From positions 310,001 through 374,000 of the forward strand of contig NZ_FOVW01000002.1 in NCBI RefSeq assembly GCF_900115305.1: 64,000 nt of DNA, read 5' to 3'. Below are positions 17,057-25,242 of this stretch, piece by piece. Numbering within the stretch: the stretch's first letter is position 1; each line of letters begins with the position of its first letter. The stretch comes from Algoriphagus ornithinivorans. Lineage in GTDB: Bacteria > Bacteroidota > Bacteroidia > Cytophagales > Cyclobacteriaceae. A program made the translations under genes and the position numbers. Below the pieces are notes generated by a model. That model did no database searches. It was not told where the DNA came from and worked only from the letters and a program-made list of their open reading frames with translations.

Positions 17057-18307
17057 TTATTCTCCGAAGGAAACTGCTATCTCAGAATTTCTGTATTGAC
17101 CGCTAGTTAGCTTGTCTTTTACAGCTGCAAAGGCCTGAACAGTTTCTTTTACATCTTCCAAAGTGTGAACAGCAGTAGGGATTAAACGCAAGATAATCAT
17201 GCCTTTAGGTACTACTGGGTAAATCACTACTGAACAGAAGATGTTATAATTTTCTCTCAGGTCATAAGAAAGAGCTGCAGCTTCTCCAACTGTTCCGTTC
17301 AAGACCACTGGGGTAACTGGAGAATTTGATTTTCCTGTGCTAAAACCGTTTTCATGTAGCCCGCTTCTCAATGCATTGACTACTTTCCAAAGATTTGCCT
17401 TCAATTCTGGTTGGGTTTTTAGAAGCTCCAAACGCTTCAAAGCACCTTCTACCAAAAGCATAGGCAAAGATTTGGCGAAGATTTGAGATCTCATATTGAA
17501 CCTCAAATAGTGAATCACTTTTTCTTCTCCTGCAATGAAAGCACCAATAGATGCCATAGATTTTGCGAATGTGGAGAAATAAAGGTCTACCTCTTCGATT
17601 ACTCCCTGCTCTTCATGAGTTCCGGCACCGGTTTGTCCCATAGTTCCGAAACCATGAGCATCGTCAACCAATAAACGGAATTCAAATTTCTTTTTTAGTT
17701 CACAGATTTCTTTGAGTTTTCCCTGATCACCAGTCATTCCGAATACACCTTCCGTAATCACAAGGATACCTCCACCTGTTTCAGCGGCAAGTTTGGTCGC
17801 TCTTTCCAACTGCTTTTCGCAGTTTTCGATATCATTATGAGGGAAAACATATCTTTTTCCCATGTGCATTCTCAATGCATCAATAATACAGGCATGACAT
17901 TCCGAGTCGTATACGACAACATCTTTTCTGTCCAATAGAGCATCAATTACAGACATGATGCCTTGATAGCCATAATTCAGTAAGTAGGCTTTCTCTTTGC
18001 CTACGAATTCAGCCAATTCATCCTCTAATTTTTCATGCAGTGAGGTTTGGCCTGACATCATTCTAGCTCCCATTGGGTATGCTGCACCCCATTTGGCTGC
18101 TGCATCAGCGTCAGTTTTCCTTACTTCAGGATGATTGGCCAGACCCAAATAATTATTCAGAGACCAAGTCAATACTTCTCTTCCCTGAAATTTCATACGG
18201 GGAGCAATCTCGCCCTCTAGTTTAGGGAACATGTAATAGCCATCTGAAAACTGAGAGTGTTTGCCCAGCGGGCCCAGATTGGTGTGTAGTTTTGCAAATA
18301 GATCCAA
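17057..18307 (-). CDS. Alpha-oxoamine synthase (PLP-dependent; possible sphingoid/sulfonolipid base synthase)
   Basis: Fold-type I PLP enzyme of 416 residues in the family of glycine C-acetyltransferase, 8-amino-7-oxononanoate synthase and serine palmitoyltransferase, which condense an acyl-CoA or acyl-ACP with an amino acid and release CO2. Visible: substrate loop LNNYLGLANHPEV, ARMMSGQTSLHEKLE, the PLP-stacking His in YDSECHACIIDALRMH, VDDAHGFGTMG with the PLP aspartate, and the Schiff-base lysine in FSTFAKSMASIGAF. Most simply called 2-amino-3-ketobutyrate CoA ligase, but no threonine dehydrogenase lies nearby and the Bacteroidota-specific N terminus differs from Kbl. Enzymes of this kind make sphinganine or, with cysteate, the base of sulfonolipids; that role is an inference. 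A promoter-like pair lies 58-89 nt upstream. Confidence 0.75.
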   Translation of the reverse strand: MDLFAKLHTNLGPLGKHSQFSDGYYMFPKLEGEIAPRMKFQGREVLTWSLNNYLGLANHPEVRKTDADAAAKWGAAYPMGARMMSGQTSLHEKLEDELAEFVGKEKAYLLNYGYQGIMSVIDALLDRKDVVVYDSECHACIIDALRMHMGKRYVFPHNDIENCEKQLERATKLAAETGGGILVITEGVFGMTGDQGKLKEICELKKKFEFRLLVDDAHGFGTMGQTGAGTHEEQGVIEEVDLYFSTFAKSMASIGAFIAGEEKVIHYLRFNMRSQIFAKSLPMLLVEGALKRLELLKTQPELKANLWKVVNALRSGLHENGFSTGKSNSPVTPVVLNGTVGEAAALSYDLRENYNIFCSVVIYPVVPKGMIILRLIPTAVHTLEDVKETVQAFAAVKDKLTSGQYRNSEIAVSFGE

Positions 18308-18364
18308 AGCTTATTGAATTTAAGTGATAAAGATTTTGCAATGATTTATTCATTCAAAATCCGC

Positions 18365-18396
18365 CAAAAATAAAACTTAAATGCCTACCAAGCAAA
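18365..18396 (-). promoter_or_regulatory. Bacteroidota-type promoter of the alpha-oxoamine synthase gene
   Basis: On the minus strand TTTG (18393-18396) and TATTTTTG (18365-18372) are 20 nt apart and match the TTTG / TAnnTTTG consensus exactly. The predicted start lies about 50 nt upstream of the gene. Confidence 0.6.
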
Positions 18397-18492
18397 AATC
18401 CCTTGTCATACTGCTGCTTTCTTAACATTCCTCAAAATAATTTCCTTAATTCGCTTTTGACTTTGTACAGTACCCAAATTAGATTAGAGATC

Positions 18493-19995
18493 ATGCCAAG
18501 TATTAAAAAATTGCTGGTAGCCAATAGAGGGGAAATTGCCCTTAGAATCATGCGCTCAGCAAAGGAAATGGGAATTAAAACCGTTGCAGTTTATTCAGAA
18601 GCCGATAGATTATCCCCCCATGTCAAATTTGCTGATGAGGCTATTTGCTTAGGACCTCCACCTTCTAATCAGTCCTATTTATTGGCAGATAAAATAATTG
18701 AAGCATGTAAAGAATTAGGAGTAGATGCCATTCATCCAGGATATGGGTTTTTATCAGAAAATGCGGGTTTTTCCCAAAAAGTCAGTGATGCAGGGATCAT
18801 TTTTGTAGGGCCTTCCCCTGAATCTATTGAGGTTATGGGGAGTAAATTGGCAGCTAAGCAGGCGGTTTCTAAGTATGATATTCCATTGGTTCCGGGGACG
18901 GAAGAGGCCATTTCAGATATTGCAGCTGCTAAATCCAAGGCTCAAGAAATCGGATATCCAATCCTGATCAAGGCAAGCGCAGGAGGAGGAGGAAAGGGAA
19001 TGCGGATTGTAGAATCTGAAGCGGAATTTGAGGAGCAAATGCAAAGGGCTGTTTCTGAGGCACAGTCTGCTTTTGGAGATGGTGCTGTGTTTATTGAAAA
19101 ATTCATTACTTCTCCACGACATATAGAAATTCAAATTTTGGGCGATCAGCATGGAAATATTGTTTATCTATTTGAAAGAGAGTGTTCTATTCAGAGAAGA
19201 CACCAAAAAGTAATTGAAGAAGCGCCTTCAGCCGTAGTGACTCCAGAAATGAGAAAAGCCATGGGAGAGGCAGCTGTGGGAGTAGCTAAGGCATGTAATT
19301 ATTATGGTGCCGGAACAGTGGAATTCATTGTTGACGATAAATTGAACTTTTATTTCCTTGAGATGAATACCCGCCTTCAGGTAGAGCATCCTGTGACAGA
19401 GATGATTACGGGAAAGGATTTGGTAAAAGAGCAAATCTGGGTGGCTGAAGGGAAAAAATTGAACTTTGTTCAAGAGGATTTAAAAATTAACGGACATTCA
19501 CTGGAAGTTCGTGTTTATGCCGAAGATCCGAGAAACAACTTTTTACCGGATATTGGAAAATTAATTACCTATAAAAGACCTCAAGGACCTGGAATTCGTG
19601 TGGATGATGGGTTTGAGGAAGGTATGGATATTCCAATTTATTATGATCCAATGATTGCCAAACTAATCACGCATGCAGAATCTAGAGAGGCTGCGATAGA
19701 CAGAATGTTGAGGGCAATTGAGGATTATGAGATTACAGGAATTCAAACCACATTGGATTTTTGTCGTTTTGCTTTAGAGCATGAGGCCTTCGTCAGTGGA
19801 AATTTCGATACCAAATTCGTGGAAAGGTACTTTACTCCTGAAGTTTTGGACCAGAAGCTCTCTCCTGAAGAAGAAGAAATGTTGGCTGCTTTGGCGGTCG
19901 AATTTTTCAATGCTCAAAAATCAAAATCAACAAACAAAACTACTGAGTCTAACCCTTCCCAATCTACAAGCATGTGGAGGAATAGATTAAAATAA
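18493..19995 (+). CDS. accC: Biotin carboxylase subunit of an acyl-CoA carboxylase
   Basis: ATP-dependent carboxylation of biotin on a separate carrier protein. The ATP-grasp architecture is complete: KKLLVANRGEIALRI at the N terminus, the glycine-rich loop ASAGGGGKGMRI, ECSIQRRHQK, EMNTRLQVEHPVTE, and the C-terminal barrel. At 500 residues it is about 50 longer than E. coli AccC, with a low-complexity Ser/Thr/Asn-rich tail ending SMWRNRLK, a feature of the propionyl-CoA or mixed acyl-CoA carboxylase branch in Bacteroidota. I chose the ATG at 18493, directly before the conserved strand. No biotin carrier or carboxyltransferase gene is adjacent, so partners must be encoded elsewhere. The DUF1015 gene follows after 1 nt. 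Confidence 0.9.
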   Translation: MPSIKKLLVANRGEIALRIMRSAKEMGIKTVAVYSEADRLSPHVKFADEAICLGPPPSNQSYLLADKIIEACKELGVDAIHPGYGFLSENAGFSQKVSDAGIIFVGPSPESIEVMGSKLAAKQAVSKYDIPLVPGTEEAISDIAAAKSKAQEIGYPILIKASAGGGGKGMRIVESEAEFEEQMQRAVSEAQSAFGDGAVFIEKFITSPRHIEIQILGDQHGNIVYLFERECSIQRRHQKVIEEAPSAVVTPEMRKAMGEAAVGVAKACNYYGAGTVEFIVDDKLNFYFLEMNTRLQVEHPVTEMITGKDLVKEQIWVAEGKKLNFVQEDLKINGHSLEVRVYAEDPRNNFLPDIGKLITYKRPQGPGIRVDDGFEEGMDIPIYYDPMIAKLITHAESREAAIDRMLRAIEDYEITGIQTTLDFCRFALEHEAFVSGNFDTKFVERYFTPEVLDQKLSPEEEEMLAALAVEFFNAQKSKSTNKTTESNPSQSTSMWRNRLK

Positions 19996-19996
19996 T

Positions 19997-21328
19997 ATGG
20001 CTGAAATACTACCATTAAGAGCTTGGAGGTATGCTGAGAAGTTTAGCTCCAAGTTGGAAGAACTTACTGCCCCACTTTTTGATGTGGTTTCTGAAAAGCA
20101 GAGAGAACAACTTTACCAAAATCCTTTAAATAGTATACACCTTTCTGTACCTAAAGGTCCCGAGCCTATAGAAAGAGTGAAGAATACTGTTTTAGAATGG
20201 AAAAAAGAAGGGATTATCTCTCAGGATATGCTTCCCGGAATTTATGTCTATTATCAATATTTCAGGCTTCCGGGAGAGCATGATGAGCGATGTAGAAAAG
20301 GGTTTATAGCTCAGATTAAAGCCTATAATTGGGATGAAAAACAAATTCTAAGGCATGAGAACACGATAGTCTCTGCGGTAAATGATAGAGTAGATCTTTT
20401 GAAGGCATCTAAAATCCAGGCAAGTCCCACTCATGGATTGTATGAGGACGAGGAATTCCAATTGGAGAAATACATGGATGCAGCTATTGAATCCCCATTG
20501 TATGAATTGGAGGATTACCAAGGAGTAAGGGAAGTTTTGGCGGTGATCCATGACGCAGAGGTTATTCAAAAGTTTTTGAATCTAATTCAAAAAAAGCAAA
20601 TCATATTAGCAGATGGCCACCATCGCTTAGAAGGAGCTATTTCTTATCGCAATTCGATGAATGGAGAATATCAGGATAAGAAGTGGAAGGCTCATGATTA
20701 TCATTTAATGTATTTAACCAATGCATTGGCGAATGATCTGAAAATTCTTCCCACTCATCGGCTTTTTTATGATATGGAAATCGAACAATCCACATTAATG
20801 AATAAGTTGGAGGATTGGTTTGTAGTCAAAAAATTCCCAGATCCGGATGAATTAGGTAATTATGCTTTTCATAAATCCCATACTTATGGTTTGGTGATAG
20901 GAGAGGAGTCCTACTTTTTGGAGTTAAAGGAAGAGAAGTTTGAAAATTTAAATTTGAACTTAGCGCCTGCTTTGAAAAACTTGGACTTAGTAGCTTTGCA
21001 CGAAGTTCTCTTTAACCAGATTTTAGGAATCCCTTCAGAAGAACAAAGAAAATCACCCAAAATAGCCTACGAAAGAAATTTTGCGCGTTGTATCAGAGAA
21101 GTAAGATCCGGAAAAGCAATCTTTGCTTTAATTACCAGAGAATTAGAGATGGAGCAAGTATTGGAGGTTTGTAAATCCGGAGAAATGATGCCGCAGAAAT
21201 CTACTTATTTTTATCCTAAAGCTCTCGGAGGATTGATTTTTGCGAGTATTGATCAAGACGAATTTGACTATGAATATGACGCCTTTTTTGAAAAAACTGA
21301 AGGACAAAAAGCTCATCTTAGCATCTAA
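19997..21328 (+). CDS. DUF1015 family protein
   Basis: A 443-residue cytoplasmic protein of a widespread uncharacterised family. Family features seen: the N-terminal LPLRAWRYAEKF, YYQYFRLPG, and the central IILADGHHRLEGAISYRN, where the GHHR motif could bind metal or nucleotide. No signal peptide or membrane segment. In other bacteria members sit near serine metabolism or D-3-phosphoglycerate dehydrogenase genes, but here it follows accC by 1 nt and overlaps maf by 53 nt. Function unknown. Confidence 0.85.
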   Translation: MAEILPLRAWRYAEKFSSKLEELTAPLFDVVSEKQREQLYQNPLNSIHLSVPKGPEPIERVKNTVLEWKKEGIISQDMLPGIYVYYQYFRLPGEHDERCRKGFIAQIKAYNWDEKQILRHENTIVSAVNDRVDLLKASKIQASPTHGLYEDEEFQLEKYMDAAIESPLYELEDYQGVREVLAVIHDAEVIQKFLNLIQKKQIILADGHHRLEGAISYRNSMNGEYQDKKWKAHDYHLMYLTNALANDLKILPTHRLFYDMEIEQSTLMNKLEDWFVVKKFPDPDELGNYAFHKSHTYGLVIGEESYFLELKEEKFENLNLNLAPALKNLDLVALHEVLFNQILGIPSEEQRKSPKIAYERNFARCIREVRSGKAIFALITRELEMEQVLEVCKSGEMMPQKSTYFYPKALGGLIFASIDQDEFDYEYDAFFEKTEGQKAHLSI

Positions 21329-21863
21329 CTCTCCGAGAAGACAAGAGCTTCTTAAAGGGTTAGAGCTGGAATTTGAGATTAAAGTCAACCCTGTGGATGA
21401 GACGATTCCGGCAGATATTCCTGCGGAATACGTGGCGGCTTATCTCTCTAGGTTGAAATCAGAATCTTATTCTGAGGAACTTGAAGAAAATGAAATCCTC
21501 ATTACATCTGATACTGTTGTCATCGAAAAAGGCCATGTTCTGGGCAAACCCAATTCAGAACAACAGGCTTTCGACATGATCAAAAGTTTATCCGGTGCTA
21601 CGCATACAGTGATGACAGCTGTTACCATCAAGGATAGAAACAAGAGGATCACGCTTGAGGATGAAACGAAGGTAACCTTTCGATTTTTGGAAGAAGAGGA
21701 GATTTGGCATTATATCCGAGAATATAAGCCTTTCGACAAGGCGGGAGCTTATGGAATCCAGGAATGGATTGGATTTATAGGAGTAGCAAGTATTGAAGGA
21801 TCTTACTTTAATGTAATGGGATTCCCCTTGCACTTGGTTTATGAGCAATTGAAAAAGTGGTAA
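21276..21863 (+). CDS. maf: Maf-like nucleoside triphosphate pyrophosphatase
   Basis: House-cleaning enzyme hydrolysing non-canonical or excess dTTP/UTP-type nucleotides to monophosphate. Signature ASNSPRRQELLKGL at the N terminus, DTVVIEKGHVLGKP with the catalytic aspartate, and DKAGAYGIQEW at the C terminus are all present. With the ATG at 21276 it has 195 residues, the usual length; another ATG lies 6 nt upstream. Its start lies 53 nt inside the 3' end of the DUF1015 gene in another frame, an unusually deep but believable coupling. A convergent gene ends 2 nt after its stop. Confidence 0.93.
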   Translation: MTPFLKKLKDKKLILASNSPRRQELLKGLELEFEIKVNPVDETIPADIPAEYVAAYLSRLKSESYSEELEENEILITSDTVVIEKGHVLGKPNSEQQAFDMIKSLSGATHTVMTAVTIKDRNKRITLEDETKVTFRFLEEEEIWHYIREYKPFDKAGAYGIQEWIGFIGVASIEGSYFNVMGFPLHLVYEQLKKW

Positions 21864-21865
21864 TG

Positions 21866-22885
21866 CTATTTGAGCAACTGCTCTAGACTTACTTTAAGTA
21901 TTTGTCCCATATTTTGGCAAGACATGAACTTTTGGTTCTTATAATGTCTTGCCAATTCTTTTCTAAGGCTATCCACATTCTGCAAAGGAGCAATATGATC
22001 CTTTTCCATAGCGTTTAAAATTCCCTCGATTTCATGATAGGAAGACTTCAATCTTGTGGCGATCAAGGCTCTTTCTTCTCGTTGATACTGTCTCATGGAT
22101 TCAGGAGTGATGTATTTCATTCCCAATTGAATTAAGACATTGTTTTCCTTGAAATATTGAGGCAAATAGATGGACTTTTTACCTTCATAGGTTTGCTGAT
22201 CAAAATCAATCGCTCTGATTCTATAATGCGTCTCTTCGAAATCAGGAGTAACATCAATGACAAAATTAGAGGAGTGCATATCTCCCAAAAGTCTTACAAA
22301 GCAACGCTCATTGAATTTGACGAACTCTTTGGCGAGTCGAATAGGGTTCAGATGTGGATCTGCCATATGGAGACGCATAAATTTATCCCCTGGAATACCT
22401 GCTATATGTTCCTCAATTAAGGTGTTTTGATGAACAAGGTAACTGATTCTATTGGGAGAAAGTAAATGCTCTAGTTCCAATCCATATACTCTGGAGGCGT
22501 CTGCATTTTTGATATAGAAATAGTCAAAATTATCATTGATCCGATTAACAATCCTTACCCGAAATGGCTGCGTGTTTCCATAGATACAGAGATCAATTCT
22601 GTCTACATACAGGTGATCCATCACAGACATATCTCCTCCGGCTTTCAGGATAGCATAGATCTTTTTGACATTTAAATGGATTTCTTCTCGATCTGATTGA
22701 TCATAAAATACTGTCTCCCAAAATGTGTCCTGTTCTTTGGAATCGTATAAAGCAATCGAATCAGTATATCTCAATAGCTCATGATAATGAATAGGAATAT
22801 CCACCTCTCTTGAATATTCCAAGAGGTAGCTTCTCAACTCTGAGCTGATTTTGTATACTTTTTTCTTTTTGCTGATCAATGCCAT
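21866..22885 (-). CDS. Uncharacterised protein with kinase-fold-like motifs
   Basis: A 339-residue protein I cannot assign to a named family. Visible elements recall choline/aminoglycoside-kinase catalytic domains: a strand ending in Lys126 (DYFYIK), an acidic helix with Glu138/Glu140 (GLELEHLL), a hinge-like EEHIAGIPG at 158-166, LLGDMHSSNF at 199-208 in the position of the Brenner loop (Asp202, Asn207), and AIDFDQQ at 225-231 as the metal-binding Asp. The order and spacing are right for the fold, but the glycine-rich loop is not obvious. No signal peptide. The ATG at 22885 lies 1 nt beyond the DUF3817 stop (an upstream TTG would overlap it). It ends a three-gene coupled operon. Confidence 0.7.
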   Translation of the reverse strand: MALISKKKKVYKISSELRSYLLEYSREVDIPIHYHELLRYTDSIALYDSKEQDTFWETVFYDQSDREEIHLNVKKIYAILKAGGDMSVMDHLYVDRIDLCIYGNTQPFRVRIVNRINDNFDYFYIKNADASRVYGLELEHLLSPNRISYLVHQNTLIEEHIAGIPGDKFMRLHMADPHLNPIRLAKEFVKFNERCFVRLLGDMHSSNFVIDVTPDFEETHYRIRAIDFDQQTYEGKKSIYLPQYFKENNVLIQLGMKYITPESMRQYQREERALIATRLKSSYHEIEGILNAMEKDHIAPLQNVDSLRKELARHYKNQKFMSCQNMGQILKVSLEQLLK

Positions 22886-22886
22886 T

Positions 22887-23207
22887 TCAAAAATCAACTT
22901 GTTGGCTTTTCTTCAGATTTCTGTCAAATATAAATGGGCCAAAGGGTAATACAGAAGCTATCAAGGCAAATAGAGTTCGGCTGAAATTCCATTTTAGCTT
23001 TGAAGCTGTAGGGAAAACGGTGTAGATGTATATAATGAAAAGAAGTCCATGAATCCAGCCCACAACTGTAACAGCCTGAGGCATATCCATCATGTATTTC
23101 AATGGCATAGCAATAAATAAGAGTACCAAAAATGATATTCCTTCAATCAAACTGATCCATTTAAATCGTTTGGCCCACAAGCTCTGCTCTGGAGTTAATT
23201 TTTTCAT
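22887..23207 (-). CDS. DUF3817 membrane protein
   Basis: A 106-residue integral membrane protein with three hydrophobic segments (about 16-33, 45-62, 75-95) and the family motif WIHGLLFIIYIYTVF. The family is related to small domains found beside transporters; function unknown. Its ATG overlaps the stop of the psi-like gene upstream (ATGA), and the kinase-like gene follows after 1 nt, so the three genes are translationally coupled. Confidence 0.85.
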   Translation of the reverse strand: MKKLTPEQSLWAKRFKWISLIEGISFLVLLFIAMPLKYMMDMPQAVTVVGWIHGLLFIIYIYTVFPTASKLKWNFSRTLFALIASVLPFGPFIFDRNLKKSQQVDF

Positions 23208-23788
23208 TTGGAAATATTAAAGAGAAGTTTCAAAGCGTTCCAGGTTTTAACTTTTAAATTTTTATCCTCTGAAATGGCTGTTAGAGAATCTGCGAACAAA
23301 TACTCTGTTTCCTCCTCTGTGTGAATTTGATATTCATGGATGGGAAGCGCATTGATAGGGTGTTTGATTTTGCCAAACTTCAGAACAATATGCGCATTGA
23401 TTGCTTGAAATTCCTCTAGGCTTTTTCCATGCAGTTCTTCCGAACTGACTAATCCAACTTCGCTCATACTATGTCCTACTGCCTGTATCATTTTCACAAG
23501 CATATCCATCACTGGGTCACTGAGTGCTGCCTCCTCGTGTAAAATCAGAATCCCTTTTTCAAACTTGCCACGAACTTTAATAGGTTCTATTTCAATCTCT
23601 TCAGTCTCAGGCTTTAATTCATCAGATTTGATTGGTTCTTCATGAGGAGTAGGGGGTACCTCATTTTTCTTGACAAGCTCTGATTTATTCTCTGAAACCT
23701 TGTTTTTCAATTCAGATTGATCTTCCTCGAAAAGATAAATCGGTTCTTGAAGTATATATTTTAATTCACCCAGTGATAAATTTTCCAT
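23204..23788 (-). CDS. Uncharacterised protein, possibly DNA polymerase III psi-like
   Basis: A 194-residue protein with three parts: an N-terminal short element (LSLGELKYILQEPIYLFEED), an acidic low-complexity linker (about 22-70), and a C-terminal alpha/beta domain (about 72-192). The domain runs in the order strand GILILHEEAALSDP, amphipathic helix, SEVGLVSSEEL, and a final helix with KTWNALKLLF. From memory, E. coli HolD (psi) has the same order of landmarks: a short N-terminal element with LGI, a strand ending in ALTDP, then a final helix with LW. The similarity is by eye only. No membrane segment. First gene of the coupled trio with DUF3817 and the kinase-like gene. Confidence 0.6.
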   Translation of the reverse strand: MENLSLGELKYILQEPIYLFEEDQSELKNKVSENKSELVKKNEVPPTPHEEPIKSDELKPETEEIEIEPIKVRGKFEKGILILHEEAALSDPVMDMLVKMIQAVGHSMSEVGLVSSEELHGKSLEEFQAINAHIVLKFGKIKHPINALPIHEYQIHTEEETEYLFADSLTAISEDKNLKVKTWNALKLLFNISK

Positions 23789-23821
23789 GTCTGAAAATTG
23801 CTCAAAAAATCCCCTTAAGCC

Positions 23822-23850
23822 AAAAAAAGGGAAGACTTTGTGCCTTCCCT
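23822..23850 (-). terminator. Terminator after the thioesterase gene
   Basis: A 7-bp stem (23828-23834 / 23844-23850, 9-nt loop) followed on the minus strand by a seven-T run. It lies 6 nt beyond the stop of the thioesterase gene and 34 nt before the psi-like start. Confidence 0.75.
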
Positions 23851-23855
23851 GATCA

Positions 23856-24383
23856 TTATTTTGTGATGTCTAGATTGAATATGGATTTCAACTCCACTGC
23901 ATCTTCTGGTTTCATTCTTTTTGCCAATACTAATCTCAATTGTCTTCTCCTCAAGGCTCCTTCGAAAAGTTCCTCTTCTTCTGCTGTCTCAGGTACTACC
24001 TCAGGCACTTCTATGGGTTTCCCGTTTTGGTCTACCGCAACAAATGTAAAGAAAGCTCTATGCGTAGTGATTTTTGTGCTAGCAGGAATATCTTCTGCGG
24101 TTACTTCAATATACACCTCCATTGAAGAATTGAAAGCCCTTGTTACTTTGGATTCCAATGTGACCACATTGCCAAGTTTAATGGGCTGCTTGAATGAAAT
24201 GCTATCAGCAGAAGCTGTTACTACAATTCGGTTGGAATGCTTTTGAGCAGCGATGGCTGCAACCACATCCATCCAATGCATCAACCTTCCGCCCATGAGA
24301 TTATTGAGTGTATTTGTGTCATTAGGTAGCACCATTTCTGTCATGATGGTAGCTGATTCCCTTGCAAATTTTTTCTTAGCCAT
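23856..24383 (-). CDS. Acyl-CoA thioesterase, hotdog fold (YciA-like)
   Basis: Hydrolyses acyl-CoA thioesters in the cytoplasm. Residues about 8-125 form one hotdog domain with the motif NTNDTN-type start (LPNDTNTLNNLMGGRLMHWMD), where the Asn/Asp and the following helix form the active site, and SADSISFKQPIKLG on the central strand. The C-terminal 45 residues are charged and helical (EEEELFEGALRRRQLRL). With the ATG at 24383 it has 175 residues; an upstream TTG is less likely. It stands alone, with 95 bp to the pcm gene upstream and a terminator downstream. Confidence 0.88.
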   Translation of the reverse strand: MAKKKFARESATIMTEMVLPNDTNTLNNLMGGRLMHWMDVVAAIAAQKHSNRIVVTASADSISFKQPIKLGNVVTLESKVTRAFNSSMEVYIEVTAEDIPASTKITTHRAFFTFVAVDQNGKPIEVPEVVPETAEEEELFEGALRRRQLRLVLAKRMKPEDAVELKSIFNLDITK

Positions 24384-24476
24384 AATCTTTAATTTCAACA
24401 AAAATAAAAATTAAATTTCTTAAAGCATGATATGAAAATATATTTTCAGAATATTATTCTGAAAAATATCTTAATT

Positions 24477-25139
24477 CTATTTCCATCCATCTTTTCCCAA
24501 TAAGGGTACAAAAGCGAAGTAATCAAATTCTTCTCTTTCTAATTTTCCTCCTGCCTTCTTGGTGATTTTTACCATAGCTTGTCTACTTCTATCCCCAACA
24601 GGAATGACTAAAACTCCCCCAACCTTCAATTGTTGGGTTAGGGCTTCTGGTACTACTGGAGCTCCGGCGGTCACAATAATCTTATCGTAAGGGGCGAATT
24701 GAGGAAGACCTCCTGTACCATCTCCATAAAACAGGTTCATATCTATTCCCAGTCTTTTCAAAAATTTCTGGGTGCCCTCAAAAAGCTTTTTTTGATACTC
24801 AATAGTATAAACTTCTGCCCCTAAAAGATGCAGGATGCTTGCTTGGTAACCGGAACCAGTACCTATTTCTAAAACTTTATCCCCTTGCTGAATATCTAAC
24901 AGTTCGGTTTGAAAGGCTACTGTATAAGGTTGCGAGATTGTCTGACCCTCACCAATTGGGAAAGCTTTGTCCTCATAGGCATGAGATATCAAGGCCGAAT
25001 CAAAGAAAAAATGCCTGGGTAATGTGTTGATTGCATCTAAAACACGTTGACTTTGAATTCCTTTCTTTTTGAGTTCAGCTACAAGTGCTTTTCTTTTTCC
25101 TTTGTGGAGGTAGGTGTCTTCTAATTTAAGCAGTGGCAT
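24477..25139 (-). CDS. pcm: Protein-L-isoaspartate O-methyltransferase
   Basis: Uses S-adenosylmethionine to methylate isoaspartyl residues in aged proteins, starting their repair. Motifs: the PIMT-specific GEGQTISQPYTVAFQTE (63-79), SAM motif I VLEIGTGSGYQAS (89-101), and a later IIVTAGAPVVPEAL. The ATG at 25139 gives 220 residues, standard for the family; an in-frame TTG at 25196 would add 19 unconserved residues. It is divergent from ribE, with about 100 bp between the starts. Confidence 0.93.
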   Translation of the reverse strand: MPLLKLEDTYLHKGKRKALVAELKKKGIQSQRVLDAINTLPRHFFFDSALISHAYEDKAFPIGEGQTISQPYTVAFQTELLDIQQGDKVLEIGTGSGYQASILHLLGAEVYTIEYQKKLFEGTQKFLKRLGIDMNLFYGDGTGGLPQFAPYDKIIVTAGAPVVPEALTQQLKVGGVLVIPVGDRSRQAMVKITKKAGGKLEREEFDYFAFVPLLGKDGWK

Positions 25140-25242
25140 TGAATATGGAGTTTCAGTCGAAGTTAAAGGATATTTTGGCTTAATTTGAAACCTCAATGGG
25201 CAAAAATTGCTTATTCACTGAAAGCCAGTTCAAAGAAAATAT

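Noticed and set aside
16745..17110. 121-residue plus-strand open frame opposite the histone-like gene
   Set aside because: Hydrophobic low-complexity product without similarity; the minus strand encodes the clearly conserved histone H1-like protein and the end of the alpha-oxoamine synthase.
21871..21886. GAGCA/TGCTC stem after maf as a terminator
   Set aside because: Five-base arms, a 2-nt loop and no T tract; the bases simply encode the end of the convergent gene.
23773..24246. 157-residue plus-strand open frame opposite the thioesterase
   Set aside because: It mirrors the conserved thioesterase on the minus strand, and its Ser/Thr-rich product is a typical antisense shadow.
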